In this document: piece by piece, positions 7,617 to 16,611 of the stretch | Layout of the letters: every line of letters begins with the position of its first letter | Position numbering within the stretch: the first letter of the stretch is position 1 | NCBI GenBank assembly: GCA_029939595.1 | Contig: JAOZSQ010000016.1 | Location: 1 to 38,476 of the forward strand | From: EX4572-165 sp002254885 | GTDB lineage: Archaea; Thermoplasmatota; E2; DHVEG-1 | DNA: 38,476 nucleotides | Reading direction: 5' to 3' | Position numbers and translations under genes: made by a program | Notes under the pieces: model-generated | What the model was told of the DNA's origin: nothing | Database searches by the model: none | The model's input: the letters and a program-made list of their open reading frames with translations, nothing else

Positions 7617-9119
7617 ATGTTTAAAAAAATTCTTATTGCAAATCGTGGTGAAATCGCAGTACGCATCATCAAAGCCTGTCAAGAGCTAGGAATACAAACC
7701 GTTGCTATCTATTCAGATGTTGACACAACTTCACCTCATGTAACTCTTGCTGATGAATCAGTGAATCTAGGCGATCCAACACCTATTGAAAGTTATCTGA
7801 ATATTTCCAAAATTATTCAAATAGCCAAAGAAAAAAATGCAGAAGCCATTCATCCAGGATATGGATTTCTTGCTGAAAATCCTGATTTTGCTGAAACCTG
7901 TAATAAAGCAGGGATTAAGTTCATTGGACCTTCTTCAAAGGTCATCAGCCTTATGGGAGATAAAATCGCTGCAAAAAAAACCATGGAAAAAGCAGAAGTA
8001 CCAGTTATACCGGGGTACCATGGATCAAAACAGGACAATGAATCTCTTGCAAAAGAAGGAATAAAAATAGGATTTCCACTTCTTGTAAAAGCAACAGCAG
8101 GCGGAGGTGGAAAAGGAATGCGTGTCGTAAAATCCGAGGATATGTTGCTAGAATCAATTGAGGGGGCGAAAAGAGAATCAAAATCCTCATTTGGTAATGA
8201 TACTGTGTTTTTAGAGAAATATCTTGAAAAACCACATCATATTGAATTTCAGATACTTGCTGATGAAAAAGGAAATACTATTCATCTTTTTGAACGAGAA
8301 TGCTCAATTCAAAGACGTCATCAAAAAATCATAGAGGAATCACCATCACCTGTTATGACCCCAGAATTAAGGGAAGAAATGGGTAAAGCCGCAGTAACTG
8401 CTGCAAAAACTGTTGGATATAGTAATGCAGGAACTGTTGAGTTCATGATTGATGAAAATTTAAATTATTATTTCATGGAGATGAATACCCGTTTACAGGT
8501 GGAACATCCCATTACAGAGATGACAACAGGAATTGATCTAGCAAAATGGCAGCTTCGCATTGCAAGTGGAGAGCCTCTAACACTTAAACAAGAAGATATT
8601 GTTCAACGTGGTCATGCAATTGAATGCCGTATTTATGCAGAGAATCCAAAAAATGGTTTTCTACCAAGTACCGGTATGCTTCATAAAGTAGAGGAACCAG
8701 TTGGTCCTAACATTCGTGTTGACTCTGGAATAATCACAAATAATGTGGTATCACCATATTATGACCCCATGCTTTCAAAACTTATAACCTATGCAGAAAA
8801 TAGAGAGGAATGTATTCAGAAAATTATCTGGTCACTCTCAAATTATGTCATCATGGGTGTCACATCAAATATTTCGTTCTTAAAAAAAGTATTAGAACAC
8901 GATGAATTTCATAAAGGAAATACAACCACACATTTCATTGATAATTATTTTTCAGAATGGAAAAAGAAAAAAAATGCATTACCTGTTGATGCATTGATTT
9001 CTTTGGCTATCTATGATTCAATGCATTCAAAAAAAGAAGAAACCGTTCGCTATAAAGAAGCAGACCCTCATTCTCCATGGAAACATGTGGGACGATGGCG
9101 TGTAAGCGAGGAGGCATAA
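7617..9119 (+). CDS. Biotin carboxylase subunit of methylcrotonyl-CoA carboxylase
   Basis: A 500-residue ATP-grasp biotin carboxylase that carboxylates the biotin of the separate carrier encoded next. It opens with MFKKILIANRGEIAVRII. It has the glycine-rich ATP loop KATAGGGGKGMRVV, the catalytic FERECSIQRRHQKIIEESPS segment and EMNTRLQVEHPITEM, then the C-terminal biotin-carboxylase domain. The ATG at 7617 is chosen over the in-frame GTG at 7605 because it gives the conserved N-terminus and GGAG at 7602-7605 acts as its ribosome site. No carrier domain is fused, unlike bacterial and mitochondrial MccA, so the subunit could be shared with another acyl-CoA or pyruvate carboxylase. Confidence 0.9.
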   Translation: MFKKILIANRGEIAVRIIKACQELGIQTVAIYSDVDTTSPHVTLADESVNLGDPTPIESYLNISKIIQIAKEKNAEAIHPGYGFLAENPDFAETCNKAGIKFIGPSSKVISLMGDKIAAKKTMEKAEVPVIPGYHGSKQDNESLAKEGIKIGFPLLVKATAGGGGKGMRVVKSEDMLLESIEGAKRESKSSFGNDTVFLEKYLEKPHHIEFQILADEKGNTIHLFERECSIQRRHQKIIEESPSPVMTPELREEMGKAAVTAAKTVGYSNAGTVEFMIDENLNYYFMEMNTRLQVEHPITEMTTGIDLAKWQLRIASGEPLTLKQEDIVQRGHAIECRIYAENPKNGFLPSTGMLHKVEEPVGPNIRVDSGIITNNVVSPYYDPMLSKLITYAENREECIQKIIWSLSNYVIMGVTSNISFLKKVLEHDEFHKGNTTTHFIDNYFSEWKKKKNALPVDALISLAIYDSMHSKKEETVRYKEADPHSPWKHVGRWRVSEEA

Positions 9120-9123
9120 TAAT

Positions 9124-9618
9124 ATGTTTATCAATTACGAACACGAAAACAATGTGTATGGTGTTACCGTTGAACGAAGAGAAGATAACTATTTTATCAC
9201 ATATGATAACACTGAATATAAGGTAACATGTGAAGAAAAAAAACCTGGTCAATTAATCATTAAAATAGGGGATCGAATCATCAAATCAATTGTTACCGAA
9301 GGTGAACAAGAAAAATATATTTTCATTGATGGTAATGTATATAAGGTAAAACCTGTCCAACTTACAGGTCGAACTAATAAACGAAAAAAAGAGGCAGGGG
9401 AAGCAGACCTTGACTCTCCAATTTCAGGAAAAATAGTCAATATAAAATCTAAAAAAGATGATACTGTGAAAAAAGGAGATGTTCTAATAGTAATTGAAGC
9501 AATGAAAATGGAATATTTAATCAGAGCACCCTACGACGGAGTCGTTAAAAAAGTTAATTTCAAAGAAAATGATCAAATTGAAATTGGGCAGACCACCGTT
9601 GAAATAACAAAAAAATAA
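9124..9618 (+). CDS. Biotin carboxyl carrier protein of the acyl-CoA carboxylase
   Basis: A 164-residue carrier. The C-terminal lipoyl/biotinyl domain (about 95-164) holds the biotinylation motif EAMKME with Lys128 as the acceptor. The first 80 residues form a beta-rich interaction region and the linker is basic (TGRTNKRKKE). The start is clear: GAGGAGG at 9108-9114, inside the end of the biotin carboxylase gene, is 9 nt from the ATG. It moves the carboxybiotin arm between the upstream carboxylase and the downstream transferase. A biotin ligase was not seen in the window. Confidence 0.9.
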   Translation: MFINYEHENNVYGVTVERREDNYFITYDNTEYKVTCEEKKPGQLIIKIGDRIIKSIVTEGEQEKYIFIDGNVYKVKPVQLTGRTNKRKKEAGEADLDSPISGKIVNIKSKKDDTVKKGDVLIVIEAMKMEYLIRAPYDGVVKKVNFKENDQIEIGQTTVEITKK

Positions 9619-9632
9619 GGAGATAAAAAAAC

Positions 9633-11240
9633 ATGGATATTATTGAGAGTGTTATCGATAAATCACAAAAAGAATTCAAAGAAAATTATGATCATTATGA
9701 AAAACTTATAAAAAATCTCAAAGATGAAATTGCTTTGGCACAAAAAGGAGGTGGAGAAGAAAAAATCAAGCTTCATAAAAGCAGAAACAAAATGCTTGCT
9801 CGTGAAAGAATTGATGCGGTTCTAGATCAAGATACACCATTTATGGAATTTAACCCACTAGCTGCACATGACATGTATAAAAACAGGTCACCCTGCGCAG
9901 GGATTGTTACAGGAATTGGTATTATTCATGGAAGAGAAGTAGTAATTGTTGCAAATGATGCAACGGTTACTGGTGGAACATATTACCCGATGACTGTGAA
10001 AAAACATCTACGTGCCCAAGAGATTGCTATGGAGAATAATTTGCCTTGTATTTATCTAGTTGATTCAGGTGGGGCGTTTCTCCCTATGCAAGATGAGGTT
10101 TTTCCAGACCGTGAACATTTTGGAAGAATATTTTACAATCAAGCAATGATGAGCTCTATGGGGCTGCCACAAATATCGTCTGTTATGGGGTCCTGTACTG
10201 CAGGTGGAGCATATGTTCCTGCGATGAGTGATGAAAGCATTATTGTGAAAGGAACTGGAACTATATTTTTAGGTGGACCACCTCTTGTAAAAGCAGCAAC
10301 AGGTGAAGAAGTCAGCGCTGAGGACCTTGGGGGTGCGGATGTTCACTGTCGAAAAAGTGGAGTATCAGATCATTACGCTCATGACGATACAGAAGCAATA
10401 AGCATGGTGCGTAATATTGTTGAAAATCTTAATCGACCAACAAAAACACATCTGGATATTCATAAACCTGAGGAACCTGCTTATGACATTAAAGAGATAT
10501 ATGGGATCATCTCAAAAGATTCACGAAAACCTTTTGATGTACGTGAGATCATCGCTCGAATTGTCGATGGGTCTAAATTCCATGAGTTTAAAGCACTTTA
10601 TGGATCAACAATTGTATGTGGATTCGCTCGTATTATGGGATATCCAGTAGGAATCCTTGCAAATAATGGAGTCCTTTTTTCTGAATCCGCATTAAAAGGG
10701 ACACATTTCATTGAGATGTGCTGTCAGCGAAAAATACCCTTGGTTTTTCTTCAAAACATCACAGGTTTTATGATCGGTCAGAAATATGAATCTGGCGGAA
10801 TCGCAAAAGATGGAGCTAAAATGGTTAGTGCAGTAGCAACTGCAAATGTCCCAAAATTCACGGTTCTTATAGGTGGATCATTTGGAGCAGGAAATTATGG
10901 TATGTGTGGTCGAGCTTATCAACCACGTCAGCTTTGGATGTGGCCAAATGCTAGAATTTCAGTGATGGGTGGTCAGCAGGCTGCAAATGTTTTACTTACA
11001 GTAAAACGTGATCAGCTATGGAGAAAAGGAAAGGAACTTACAAAAGATGAAGAAAAAGAGATCACTGAACCCATTCATCAAAAATATGAACAGGAAGGAA
11101 GTCCATATTATAGTACCGCAAGAATATGGGATGATGGAGTAATTGATCCAATAGATACTCGTTTGGTTCTTGGACTTGGAATTTCTGCTGCACTTAATGC
11201 ACCAATACCTGATTGGAGACCTGGCATTTTTAGAATGTAG
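9633..11240 (+). CDS. mccB: Methylcrotonyl-CoA carboxylase beta subunit (carboxyltransferase)
   Basis: A 535-residue carboxyltransferase, the usual length of MccB. It should transfer CO2 from biotin to 3-methylcrotonyl-CoA, giving 3-methylglutaconyl-CoA. Diagnostic wording includes VYLVDSGGAFLP-like YLVDSGGAFLPMQDEVFPD, EHFGRIFYNQAMMSSMG, GSCTAGGAYVPAMSDE and TIFLGGPPLVKAATGEEVS. These point to MccB rather than propionyl-CoA carboxylase beta. The C-terminal half carries GSFGAGNYGMCGRAY, which helps form the second CoA site, and the protein ends in GIFRM as the family does. AAGGAGAT at 9617-9624 sets the start. It is the last gene of the operon and ends in TAG. Confidence 0.92.
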   Translation: MDIIESVIDKSQKEFKENYDHYEKLIKNLKDEIALAQKGGGEEKIKLHKSRNKMLARERIDAVLDQDTPFMEFNPLAAHDMYKNRSPCAGIVTGIGIIHGREVVIVANDATVTGGTYYPMTVKKHLRAQEIAMENNLPCIYLVDSGGAFLPMQDEVFPDREHFGRIFYNQAMMSSMGLPQISSVMGSCTAGGAYVPAMSDESIIVKGTGTIFLGGPPLVKAATGEEVSAEDLGGADVHCRKSGVSDHYAHDDTEAISMVRNIVENLNRPTKTHLDIHKPEEPAYDIKEIYGIISKDSRKPFDVREIIARIVDGSKFHEFKALYGSTIVCGFARIMGYPVGILANNGVLFSESALKGTHFIEMCCQRKIPLVFLQNITGFMIGQKYESGGIAKDGAKMVSAVATANVPKFTVLIGGSFGAGNYGMCGRAYQPRQLWMWPNARISVMGGQQAANVLLTVKRDQLWRKGKELTKDEEKEITEPIHQKYEQEGSPYYSTARIWDDGVIDPIDTRLVLGLGISAALNAPIPDWRPGIFRM

Positions 11241-11296
11241 AAAAGAAAAATAGATTCAAAGCATTAGAACACGGTAATACATGTTTATACTGTACA

Positions 11297-11758
11297 TTAG
11301 GTTTCATTAAGTTCAGAAATAACTGCTTCTACTGCTTTTGGTATTGCTGCTGCAACTTTGGGGCTTAATGTCTCAGTAAATTCTAGAGGCATTTCATGTA
11401 AAACTATTCCTATTACAATTATTTTTTTTGGAATATGTTTATCGCCAAGTGTTTCAGCAAGCGTGATTGCTTCAATGAGGCTGACATCATGAGGATTACA
11501 TGAGTGAACAGATGTAAAATCCTGTATTAAAAAACGTTTAACTTCACCAACCGCTACTTCTTTTATATTTACTGCATCAATAAGTATTGCTTTATCGTAT
11601 CCTATGATTTTATCTAAAAGATTCATGCCACCAGTCATTGCTTCATCTAACACGATGTCTTTATTTTCAATGTGCTTTTTTAAATGATGAATGACATGAA
11701 TACCAATTCCATCATCACCAAGAATTAGGTTGCCAACACCTAGAATTATAGTTTTCAT
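11297..11758 (-). CDS. Hydrogenase maturation endopeptidase (HycI/HyaD family)
   Basis: A 153-residue protease that removes the C-terminal tail of the [NiFe] hydrogenase large subunit after nickel insertion. The nickel-sensing acidic and histidine residues of the family are visible: Asp16 in GNLILGDDGIG, Asp61 in ILIDAV and His90 in NPHDVSL. It is encoded 7 nt after mvhA on the same strand, so its substrate is almost surely that subunit, which carries a 25-residue tail. Confidence 0.88.
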   Translation of the reverse strand: MKTIILGVGNLILGDDGIGIHVIHHLKKHIENKDIVLDEAMTGGMNLLDKIIGYDKAILIDAVNIKEVAVGEVKRFLIQDFTSVHSCNPHDVSLIEAITLAETLGDKHIPKKIIVIGIVLHEMPLEFTETLSPKVAAAIPKAVEAVISELNET

Positions 11759-11765
11759 AGTTTAA

Positions 11766-13220
11766 TCATTGATGAAAGGTTTTATACAACTTCTTTTTAG
11801 TATCATAAATATCGACTTGCATGGACATGCCTCCAGGTAACGCATGGGTTGCACAAGCAAAACATGGGTCATAAGCTCGAAACGCCATTTCAATCTTATT
11901 TAAAAGACCCTCATTGACGTTTCCATTTTGAATTACTCCTTTTGCAGCATCGCGAACCGACATTGTAATAGCACCTGCATTATTTGTTGTTGCAACAATA
12001 AGATTTGCCTTGTCAATAAGCCCCTTTTCATTAAGTTTGTAATGATGAATGAGTGTCCCACGTGCTGCTTCAACAACACCAAATCCTTCACCGGGTTTAC
12101 CAACTGGATTTCGGATTTTATTAGATGTTATATCCTTATCAGAAATCAGCTCTTTTGATCTTTCTGTAACATATAATAATTCAATAAGTCTAGCCCAATG
12201 AAACGCAAGTGTGGAATTAACTGGCGTCCCACCAAATGTTTCAAACATTCTATTAAATTCTTTATCTGCAAAAGGCGTTGCCATACCCTCTGATGCATTC
12301 AGTCGACCAAGTGGACCAACCCTATAAATACCACTATCTGCTCCATCCGTTAGACCTTTCCATCCGATAGCTTTTAGATAAGGGAATTTCATGTAACTCC
12401 ATTCTTCAACACGTTCAATGACATGTTTATAAAAATCTTTACCAGGGAATTTCAGATATTCATCTCCTTTCTGATCAGTAACACGTATTAATCCATCATA
12501 AAAATTAAGCTTGTTTTTATCATCAACAAGGCCCATATTATATGTGTTAAGTTGGTAAGGATCACTTTTTATTAGATCAACATAATCCTTGTTTTGTAGT
12601 ACGATATCATCAAAAATTTTCAATGAAAACTTTGCAAAATCAATACAGGAATCAACCATTTTTTTAATTTCACTTACCTCATTTTTATCAAGGCCCTTAG
12701 ATATACCACCAGGTATCCCACAGACTGGATGGGTTGCTTTCCCACCTAGAATTGCAGTGATTTTTTGACCATATGCTCTGTGTTTGATCACTTCTTTACC
12801 AATATCTAGGCCTGCTTTTTCAATGACTCCAAGGATATTTCTTTTAGCAGCTGGCGCATCAGGACCAACTACAAAATCTGGCCCACCTAGATAATAAAAA
12901 TGAAGGATATGGTCATAAATGATATATCCACAATACATAAGTTCTCTAAGTTTTTTGGCAGCAATGGTTGGTTCTACGTTGAAAGCTGCATCAAGAGCTT
13001 TGTTGGATGCGAAATGATGTGCAACAGGGCATACTCCACATATCCTTGATGTGATCTGGGGCATGTCCTCAGCGCGACGTCCCTGTGAAAATCGTTCAAA
13101 ACCTCTTAGTTCAGGTATTTGAATATATGCGTTTTCTACATTTCCTTTATCGTCTAGAAAAATATTTATTTTCCCGTGACCTTCAAGTCGGGTTATAGGG
13201 TCAATAGTGATTGTTTTCAT
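11766..13220 (-). CDS. mvhA: [NiFe] hydrogenase large subunit MvhA, group 3c
   Basis: A 484-residue catalytic subunit. The nickel-iron ligands are the two CxxC pairs: Cys61/Cys64 in RICGVCPVAHH and Cys453/Cys456 in DPCFACATH. The second pair is cysteine throughout, with no sign of selenocysteine. Residues 460-484 after His459 form the tail expected to be cleaved by the neighbouring endopeptidase. Gene order with mvhG, mvhD and hdrABC identifies the F420-non-reducing type, which splits or makes H2 in the cytoplasm and passes electrons through MvhD to HdrA. The start overlaps the mvhG stop (ATGA). Confidence 0.92.
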   Translation of the reverse strand: MKTITIDPITRLEGHGKINIFLDDKGNVENAYIQIPELRGFERFSQGRRAEDMPQITSRICGVCPVAHHFASNKALDAAFNVEPTIAAKKLRELMYCGYIIYDHILHFYYLGGPDFVVGPDAPAAKRNILGVIEKAGLDIGKEVIKHRAYGQKITAILGGKATHPVCGIPGGISKGLDKNEVSEIKKMVDSCIDFAKFSLKIFDDIVLQNKDYVDLIKSDPYQLNTYNMGLVDDKNKLNFYDGLIRVTDQKGDEYLKFPGKDFYKHVIERVEEWSYMKFPYLKAIGWKGLTDGADSGIYRVGPLGRLNASEGMATPFADKEFNRMFETFGGTPVNSTLAFHWARLIELLYVTERSKELISDKDITSNKIRNPVGKPGEGFGVVEAARGTLIHHYKLNEKGLIDKANLIVATTNNAGAITMSVRDAAKGVIQNGNVNEGLLNKIEMAFRAYDPCFACATHALPGGMSMQVDIYDTKKKLYKTFHQ

Positions 13221-14206
13221 TTCTTCACTCTCCTGTTAATAATGGCTGTTGGTAATCCATATTTGTAAAATGTTCCAATGGGATCAATGATTTTATCAAT
13301 TAAATCATTGATTTCTTGTTCACTCATCTCTTCTTCATGTTCGATTCCAATGACTGATGCAAGAGCAGATATCATTTTTGCCCCTTGATCAAGTGAGTTA
13401 GGGGTAGGGCCACCGCAACCTGTACAGGGCATATTTGCATCTAAACATAAAGCTCCACAACCACCTCTTGTTGCAGGACCAAGACATATAATACCTTGTT
13501 CTAGAAGACATATCTTTGGATCAATGTTCTCCATTTCATATACGCGTTTTATGTCAGTGATCTTTTTTTCTGTTTTTTCACGAGCGCATTCATCACAAAC
13601 TGATTTTAATGGGGCTAGAACAGAACCATTTTCTGGTAGTTTATTTTCAAAAATTGCAGTTATTGCGTTAATGATAAGTTTAGTAGGTGGGGGGCATCCG
13701 GGCAGATAGTAATCAACTTTTACTGTTTGATCAAGACTTTTCACAGTATCATAAAATTCAGGGAGAGTTAGAGAACCTTCCTTTACTTTTGAATTTGTTT
13801 TAGGAACGATTTTATCTGGGTTTTCTGTTGATGGATTATCAATGTATGCCGTTTCAAAAATTTCTTTTTTATTAGATACATTTGCAAGACCTGGAATCCC
13901 TCCATTTATAGCACATGATCCAAATGCAACTAACGCCTTTGATTTCTTACGTAACAATTTAGCAAGATATTCCTGTTCTGAGGTTCGAATGGCACCATTG
14001 AAAAAACAAACATCAATATAGTTATCTTTCATCGCTTCGACGTCTTTGTATTTAAAATCCATGGCAACTGGCCAGAAAAGGATTTCAGCGTTATTTGCAA
14101 CGTCTAATATTTTTTCATCGATATCAAGAACTGCTATTTCACAGCCACCGCAACTTGCAGCCCAATAAAATGCAAATTTTGGTTTATCCTTCTTTTCTTT
14201 GCTCAT
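13217..14206 (-). CDS. mvhG: [NiFe] hydrogenase small subunit MvhG
   Basis: A 329-residue electron-transfer subunit. The proximal cluster cysteines are in AASCGGCEIAVLD, with GSCAINGGIPG and LPGCPPPTKLI completing the set. Further cysteines downstream (CDECAREK, GGCGALC, CTGCGG) fit the medial and distal [4Fe-4S] clusters of MvhG. It passes electrons between MvhA and MvhD. Its ATG overlaps the mvhD stop by the ATGA pattern, and the same overlap couples it to mvhA. Confidence 0.92.
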   Translation of the reverse strand: MSKEKKDKPKFAFYWAASCGGCEIAVLDIDEKILDVANNAEILFWPVAMDFKYKDVEAMKDNYIDVCFFNGAIRTSEQEYLAKLLRKKSKALVAFGSCAINGGIPGLANVSNKKEIFETAYIDNPSTENPDKIVPKTNSKVKEGSLTLPEFYDTVKSLDQTVKVDYYLPGCPPPTKLIINAITAIFENKLPENGSVLAPLKSVCDECAREKTEKKITDIKRVYEMENIDPKICLLEQGIICLGPATRGGCGALCLDANMPCTGCGGPTPNSLDQGAKMISALASVIGIEHEEEMSEQEINDLIDKIIDPIGTFYKYGLPTAIINRRVKK

Positions 14207-14625
14207 TGTTCCACCTCTTTAAGAGTACAAGGTCCAATTTCTTTAAGCTCATTAACAAATTCAGTTACAACATCTGCAAATTTTTGTCCTTCTGATGCTG
14301 AAATGTAGTCAAATCTAACTCTTTTCTCATCGATTCCTAGTTGATCCAATAATTTTTTAAGAAGAATTATTCTTCTATTTGTTTTATAGTTTCCAGATTG
14401 ATAATGGCAGTCTCCTGGATGACATCCAGCGATTAATACGCCATCTGCGCCCTTTTTTAATGCACGTAAAATAAAAGAAGTATCAACTCTGCCAGAGCAC
14501 ATCACTCGTATAGATCGGACATTTGGTGGATATTTAATCCTGCTTGTTCCTGCTAGATCTGATCCAGCATAAGAACACCAATTACATAGAAAGGCAATAA
14601 TATTAGGCTCATATGAATCAGTCAT
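14203..14625 (-). CDS. mvhD: MvhD, iron-sulfur link between hydrogenase and HdrA
   Basis: A 140-residue protein of the MvhD/FlpD family. It holds the [2Fe-2S] cysteines in FLCNWCSYAG (CxxC), VMCSGRVD and GCHPGDCHY. It docks the hydrogenase on HdrA and delivers electrons to the bifurcating flavin. GGAGG inside the end of hdrA precedes the ATG at 14625. Its position between hdrA and mvhG is the standard order. Confidence 0.92.
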   Translation of the reverse strand: MTDSYEPNIIAFLCNWCSYAGSDLAGTSRIKYPPNVRSIRVMCSGRVDTSFILRALKKGADGVLIAGCHPGDCHYQSGNYKTNRRIILLKKLLDQLGIDEKRVRFDYISASEGQKFADVVTEFVNELKEIGPCTLKEVEQ

Positions 14626-14630
14626 ATTTT

Positions 14631-16610
14631 TCAGTCCTCCTTAGCATATGCATCAATCATAGCTAAAATTTGTTTATCTTTAAATCCCTGTTGCTGCATT
14701 GCACCAGAGGGACAAGCTACAACACATGCTCCACAGCCCATACAAAGAGTTTCATCTACCTTAGCAATGGATGTATCATCTTTTTGTTTTTCAAGAGTAA
14801 TCGCGTCATATGGACACACTGAGATGCAAGTAGCGCAACCTGAACATAAATCCTCATTAACAATCGAGATGAAAGGTTCAGTTTCATATTCTTCTTTTGA
14901 TAGAATATTTGCGGCTCTTGATGCTGCACCACTTGCATGAGCAACTGAATCTTGAACATCTTTTGGACCCTGACAGGAACCAGCAATGAAAATTCCGCTA
15001 GTAAATGTATCCATAGGTCGAAGTTTAGGATGAGCCTCTAAAAGAAATCCATCGGCGCTTTGTGAGATTCGCACTAACCTAGAAAAAACGTCTGCATCGT
15101 CTCTTGGGACAATAGCAGGGGTGAGAACCACTAGGTCAGTTGTTATTTCAAATAGTTTATTTGTTGTAGTATCAAAAATATCAATTTTTAAGTTTTCTTT
15201 ATTATCTTTAACCTCCGATGGTCGCCCTCTAAAAAAGTTAATGTTCATACCACGAATCTTTCGATAAAACTCTTCATATCCTTTACCAAAGCTACGAATG
15301 TCTGTGTAACAAATATTTATTTCTACTTTATCACCAAGTTTTTCCTTTAAAAGATATGCTTGTTTTAGAGCACTCATACAACCAATTCTACAACACCAGC
15401 TACATTCTGTTTCATCTCGGCTTCCCACACATAACAAGAATGTTACACTCTTCGGCTCTTCTCCATTTGATGGCTTTAATATTTTTCCATCAGTTGGACC
15501 TGCTGAACTAATAAGACGTTCCATTTCAAGTGTTGTAATGACATCTTTGCAGTTAGCATAACTATATTCATTCATAGCAGAAGGATCTAATACATCATAA
15601 CCGGTTGCAACAATGATCACTCCAACCTCAATATTGACCTCTGTATCTTTCTGTTTAAAATCAATACAGTTCTCAGGACATGCTTCTACACAGAGAGGCC
15701 CTGTTCCACATTTCCCTTTGGTAAACATCAAACAGGTATCTTTATCAATAGTATATTTTGGTGGAATCGCTTGTGCAAATGGCACATATATTGCACTTCG
15801 TTTTCCCAGGCCCATGTCAAATTCACAATCAATTCGATCATGAAGCCTACATGCAACAGCACAATCACCACAGCCTTTACAAGCTTTAAGATCAACATAC
15901 CTAGCTTTCTTTTTCACATTAACATTATAATTACCAATGGATCCCTCAATGTTTGTGACCTCTGAATAAGTAAGAAGAGTAATATTTGGATTGCTAGAAA
16001 CCTCTTTCATCTTGGGTGTTAAAATACAACCCGAGCAATCTAGCGTTGGAAAAGTTTTATCAAGCTGAGCCATACGACCACCAATAGTTGGGCTTTTTTC
16101 AACTAGATATACCTTATGACCTTTTTCAGCAAGATCAAGAGCTGATTGAATACCTGCAATACCTCCACCAATTACCATTGCACCAGGTTTAACTTTTACC
16201 TTAGGGGCAACAAGTGATTCAAGCAACCCTGCTTTTGCAACAGCACCACGTAAAATCTTTTTAGCCTTTGTGGTTGCAATTTTCCTATCATCATGAATCC
16301 ATGAACATTGCTCTCGGATATTAGCTATTTCAAGATTAAAAGGATTCAACCCACCATCTTTGACAATCTTTCGAAATGTATGTTCATGCATCCGTGGTGA
16401 ACAAGAAGCAGTGACTAACCCATTTAGCTTATATTTTTTAATGGTCTCCTTGATCTCATTTGCTCCCCCCTCTGAACAAATATATTTATGTGTTTTACTT
16501 ACAACTACATTATCAAGGTTTTCAGCATATTTACGTAGTTGTTCAACATCAACTTTTGATGCAATATTCTCACCACAATGACAGATGAACACACCAATTC
16601 TTTTTGCCAT
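14631..16610 (-). CDS. hdrA: Heterodisulfide reductase subunit A (flavin, iron-sulfur)
   Basis: A 659-residue subunit. The start is the ATG at 16610, 1 nt after the hdrB stop and preceded by GGGGGT; the in-frame TTG at 16625 lies inside hdrB. The order is an N-terminal domain (FICHCGENI, CSPRMHEHTF), a thioredoxin-reductase-like FAD fold with VIGGGIAGIQSALDLAEKGH and TFPTLDCSGCILTP, inserted ferredoxin clusters (CKGCGDCAVACRLH, CGTGPLCVEACP) and two C-terminal clusters (CSGCATCISVCP, CMGCGACVVACP). In Mvh-Hdr complexes this FAD bifurcates electrons between ferredoxin and the HdrBC acceptor. No other methanogenesis gene is present here, so the HdrBC acceptor need not be CoM-S-S-CoB. Confidence 0.92.
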   Translation of the reverse strand: MAKRIGVFICHCGENIASKVDVEQLRKYAENLDNVVVSKTHKYICSEGGANEIKETIKKYKLNGLVTASCSPRMHEHTFRKIVKDGGLNPFNLEIANIREQCSWIHDDRKIATTKAKKILRGAVAKAGLLESLVAPKVKVKPGAMVIGGGIAGIQSALDLAEKGHKVYLVEKSPTIGGRMAQLDKTFPTLDCSGCILTPKMKEVSSNPNITLLTYSEVTNIEGSIGNYNVNVKKKARYVDLKACKGCGDCAVACRLHDRIDCEFDMGLGKRSAIYVPFAQAIPPKYTIDKDTCLMFTKGKCGTGPLCVEACPENCIDFKQKDTEVNIEVGVIIVATGYDVLDPSAMNEYSYANCKDVITTLEMERLISSAGPTDGKILKPSNGEEPKSVTFLLCVGSRDETECSWCCRIGCMSALKQAYLLKEKLGDKVEINICYTDIRSFGKGYEEFYRKIRGMNINFFRGRPSEVKDNKENLKIDIFDTTTNKLFEITTDLVVLTPAIVPRDDADVFSRLVRISQSADGFLLEAHPKLRPMDTFTSGIFIAGSCQGPKDVQDSVAHASGAASRAANILSKEEYETEPFISIVNEDLCSGCATCISVCPYDAITLEKQKDDTSIAKVDETLCMGCGACVVACPSGAMQQQGFKDKQILAMIDAYAKED

Positions 16611-16611
16611 A

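Noticed and set aside
13217..13220. Overlaps between mvh genes as possible frameshift sites
   Set aside because: They are ordinary ATGA stop-start overlaps, and each product is complete by itself.
15613..16581. Plus-strand frames of 60-76 codons inside hdrA
   Set aside because: They are antisense to a full-length, motif-complete hdrA frame and are typical shadow frames.
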